A DNA stretch of 64,000 nucleotides, from positions 8,990,001 through 9,054,000 of the forward strand of contig OY720099.1 in the NCBI GenBank assembly GCA_963082875.1. The letters run 5' to 3'. Made by a program: the position numbers and the translations under genes. How positions within the stretch are numbered: the stretch's first letter is position 1; the number at the start of each line of letters is the position of its first letter. The DNA comes from Corella eumyota. Taxonomy: Eukaryota > Chordata > Ascidiacea > Phlebobranchia > Corellidae. The notes beneath the pieces were generated by a model. It was not told where the DNA came from, did no database searches, and was given only the letters and a program-made list of their open reading frames with translations. Shown here piece by piece: positions 60,264 to 64,000 of the stretch.

Positions 60264-63200
60264 TCTGTGCCTTAACCTTTAAGCAATTTTAAACAAAAAA
60301 TACGATGACTGCATATTAAAACGTTCCTTAAAAATATATTTTTAAGTAAATGGGCTGTATGTAATTAAAGTGTAAACTATTTCCACGAATTTAAAAGGAA
60401 ACTCGCTGCTTGTTTTAATAAATCTGTTAATCTATTATAACTACAAACATTAATAAATATATAAAAATGTAGTTATATTCTGAAGGTACGTATAACCAAC
60501 CAAAATAAAATATTTAAAAAACAAACATGTTTAAATCAAATTCTTTCAAAAAATAAAATAAACCTGTGAGTTGCAAAAGATATCTAATATTTTAATTTAT
60601 TTTACTTTAAACAGAAATTTTCTTGATTAATTCTTCTGAAAAATATCTGCGCAGCATTTTTTGCAAGAACTTTTGTTCAAAATACAATCTTCTAAAATTG
60701 TTCTGTGAAAAAATACGAACAGAAGTCAATTTGTTATTTGCTTAGTAGCCCAAACAGGTACTTGTCTTGTTTATAACAAAACCTAGCAATCGATAACCAC
60801 TTCAACACTAGTTCTTCGTTTTCAGCATTTGGTTATGTTTATAAATCAATTCTTAACTAAGATAAAAACGCATAAAACTTATTTTTATGTTTTTTAGATT
60901 TATTTTTGTGTCACTATAAATTTAAAACATTTTTAATTTAAGGCGCTTTAAACGATGTGAACTTGATACCTCGTCGTAACGAATTTACCCTCTATATTTA
61001 GGCCGCCTTAAAGTTGTCCTTTCTATTTTGAAAATAAAGATATATAAAAATATAAAAATAACATCACGAAATATTGTGGTAAAAAATATGTTTTATTATT
61101 GTTTTATAAACACCCTCTGGGGTTTATAAGTTCAGTACAATTAATTGTTTGGGTAATTATAATTCTTAATACAAATCGCAGATGGCTAATTTGCCTGTAC
61201 TTCAATTGTTTGACCTTCAGCACGTGCTGTTCCTTTTTGTGGTAGTTTTAATTACAAGATCCCAGATTATGGAGATTTCAACCTATACACAAATCCGCTG
61301 GGACGCCAAGTTCCTTTGTAAAGCATTAACCATAACTATAACATTTAAAATACGTATATATGAAGTTCAAAAATGCTTTTATTAACTGAGTTTTTTATTG
61401 TTAATGAGCTAGTGTATTAGGTGTGGCATAATAAATGTATGGTCATAATATTAGGGGTCGTTTATCAAATTTGACAATATTGTTGGGCGTTTTGTTTGGT
61501 TTGTAGTTTTATAGTGTATAAGCGTATAGCTAAAGGACTTTAATATTTTTGTGCAGATTTAATTTGAGGAAAAACATTAAAACGACATGTGTGTAGTAAA
61601 TTCGTGTACATAATTATTAGAATTGCGTTAAACAAATAAGTAATAACATAAAAACATTGGTTGGTTAGCTTTAGTTTAAAAGGAGCGAATGGTCCAAAAA
61701 AGAAACCAGTTCTCACATGAAAATTTCAAATTTCTTAATTCCAAGCTACTTAAAAATACGGAAAACCAAAGCCTGTGTAGATATTCGGTTGCAGAATTTA
61801 ATTGTTTAGTAACTGGTCAGGTATTTCGCGTGTGGGCTATTACATTGTCTAGCAACCGCCCGTGAACGTTTACCGACGTCATTTAAACACCAAAAAAACT
61901 TTTGTGTGGATTTTCACATTAAAACGAAGATTTTATTTTGTATTAAACGATTGCGGAAAGGCTACAAATTTGAAAAGGAATTTTAGTACGTTAAAAGTAT
62001 TTTAGCAAACTCAAGCTTTTGTATGCTTATAAGTAAATACAGACAATGCACAATTTTATTAACAATTTAACATTAGGTTTATAATTGATGCATAAAAAAA
62101 TAGAATGTTTAGTCAACAAAAAGTACGGTTTAAATTAAAATATGAGTTTTTTTTATAATAAATGAAACGTGAGAAAGGGTTATAGATGTTTTTGGGTTTC
62201 ATTTGTGTTTTGTATAGTAATCTAGCTCAGTACTAAAAGTGTTTAGAGTCGGTATAATAAACATCAAACAGGAAGGATGTAAGTAAGGAATTGAATTGAC
62301 GCTAGAGGCACTTAAATCTTGTTTTTGCTTTTTGCCTTGACTAGATCGTAGCCAAGATTATAGAAATTGGAAATTTGCAGATCTTATCAGCAGTTTAGGC
62401 ATATTGGATAAACATTAAGTTGAATTTTATTTTAGTAGGATTCCGATAAGATACAGAAAATGTGTTTAGTCTAATAAGCCCTTAAAAATTTTAACTAAAT
62501 AAAATTAAACGCCGTTTTACGTCCAAACTAAAGTCTTTTGTGCTTGTACTAAATCGATCGTAAATTAAATTTCTTTTGTTGAGTTAGTTCGTAGTCAAGT
62601 TATTTTAAGTCAGCAAATAGTTAGGTAAGGTATTGAAAGGTTACGTCACCATATTTTGATGTCAATCAAATAAGAAACGTATTTTTATTTTTTGGAAATA
62701 AACCAGTTGTGCGTGAAACAGTAATCTGATTTCAGTCATTAAATCGTTTGGCGGCAATGTGTGCAATTAACTACTTAGCATCTCGCTCGTATTTAATCAG
62801 GCCCCGCGGCGCAAATGTCCTGGTCAGCAGCTCAGGTGGCTTTTAATAGTCAAAGTAATCGTGTTTTCGTTTTATTTTGATGTTTTGGGTTTACTATTTC
62901 AATGTAATTGTATATGATGACTACTACTACTAAAGAAAACTAGGTTGCGCGAAAAAGGTTTTGCTTGTTTGGCGGTAAAACAGTATAGGATTAACCGTCA
63001 GCCTACCTGACTACGACTAACAGAAATTTATGCAGATTACAAGTTGTAATTGGTTAATAAGTGGGTAAAAAAAACCTGCCTATTGATGTTTTATTTTTAT
63101 AAACCTTAGTAAGATTATTCAAATACTTGTGGCAACAGAAATTTTTAACATTTGGCCAAAAATTTCAAGTACTATATAAGGAGAAAAATTGAACTTTTTA

Positions 63201-64000
63201 TTGAGGTTTTTTAGTTGGTTACGCTTAATTAACGCTTTAGCTAATGCGCCAGCTCATTAACTGTTTTGTTTTGCAGTTGTATTTAAATTCTGAAGGTTTA
63301 GTATTACTCGTTACTTTGCTCGAAGTATCAAGCGATCGATATTGTTGCTCAATTTACAAATATTTTTGCCTGCGAGTACGTATTAAATTGTGCAAATTTT
63401 AGAACTATTCCAATTATGTAGTCATAAGTGATATTATTTTTTACCGTTGGTTAGAGATGTGATCTTAGTACAAAAATAGATTTTTTTATTTGAAATGAAG
63501 GTATGTGTATGTTGTTTAGTTTGAGCTATGGTTTACTGAAAATAAAATAATAAAGTTAAGTTGTTCATGAACATTCCTTTTTAAGATTCGAGATAATAAA
63601 TTGGCAATTTTGATTTGTTTGTGAAGAACTTTAAGCCTTAAGTTAGTTAAATAAACAAAGTGCCAATATTCCCATTGTTAGATGATTAGAAGATTATAAA
63701 ACATCAAAAACTTTTAAAAATGTTTCTGTTACAACAATGCAGTCAAATATGCTCAAAATTTTGTATTTGTCAAGTCAAACAGCATTTTTACTCTAACTTT
63801 AGGCCTATTCAAAATCTTAAAACTCTCAAATATTAAAAAAGGAAGTATTAACTGAGTAAACAATATAGAACGATGTCGATTTTAATTAGCAGTCTTTGTG
63901 CCACACAAGAGATACAACAATCTTTGTGTATTCGGTTTGATTTAGGTCATGTAAAATATAACACCAGACATTTTGAATAAGTGGATAAAATGGACGTATT
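60264..64000. other. Upstream noncoding DNA of the LDLa-7TM gene
   Basis: 3.7 kb with no exon I can support. The 67-codon ORF at 61182-61385 has no domain. A TATA-like ACTATATAAGGAG at about 63172 and an ATGAAG followed by a GTATGT donor at about 63495 are weak hints of a plus-strand gene entering from this end, but nothing confirms it. The rest probably contains regulatory DNA. Confidence 0.4.

Noticed and set aside
61182-61385. 67-codon ORF in the right-hand noncoding region
   Set aside because: A hydrophobic start could mimic a signal peptide, but there is no domain and no adjacent exon.

Overview
The window is eukaryotic, AT-rich genomic DNA with compact multi-exon genes, canonical GT..AG introns and tRNA-derived SINE remnants. 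Gene content (CHMP7, CDC16/APC6, delta-tubulin, AMN1, ATG4, glycerate kinase, CLCA, ZP, trefoil and LDLa-7TM proteins), short intergenic gaps and acceptor-like sites just upstream of start codons in tandem genes point to a chordate of the tunicate (ascidian, Ciona-like) type. That assignment is inference; no database was searched. All multi-exon models were built by hand from splice sites and checked for phase, and each coding sum is divisible by three except the 5'-truncated first gene.

Left part (1-21.3 kb): a 5'-truncated plus-strand membrane glycoprotein with FN3 repeats, a roughly 1-kb Thr-rich minisatellite exon, a ZP domain and a transmembrane tail (788-9963). Convergent to it is an orphan single-exon 7TM gene (10581-11693, minus). 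About 0.4 kb away, in divergent orientation, is an astacin protease with a predicted type II signal anchor, an antistasin-like module, TSP1 repeats and a VCBS/FG-GAP-like calcium-binding tail (12112-19061). Two degenerate partial copies of the 3' end of that gene follow (about 19.98-21.32 kb).

Middle part (21.7-38.3 kb): six plus-strand genes in a row with gaps of about 160-410 bp: a small one-pass membrane protein, CHMP7, glycerate kinase, CDC16, delta-tubulin and an AMN1-like LRR protein. CHMP7, TUBD1 and AMN1 have intron-free coding regions, and each gene has a pyrimidine-rich AG close to its ATG. This layout resembles tunicate operons resolved by spliced-leader trans-splicing. Two cell-division genes (CDC16, AMN1) and a centriole gene (TUBD1) sit together. 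An intron of CDC16 holds a recent copy of a glycerate kinase exon.

Right part (38.8-64 kb): a secreted three-domain trefoil protein (plus), a convergent ATG4 C/D-type autophagy protease (minus), a CLCA metalloprotease/vWA protein (plus) whose last exon appears to add an unusual Tyr/Cys-rich tail, and a convergent LDLa-repeat 7TM receptor related to RXFP/GRL101 receptors but without leucine-rich repeats (54712-60263, minus). The final 3.7 kb has no convincing coding region and probably holds the upstream regulatory DNA of the receptor gene. No viral fossil, CRISPR array or rRNA was recognised.
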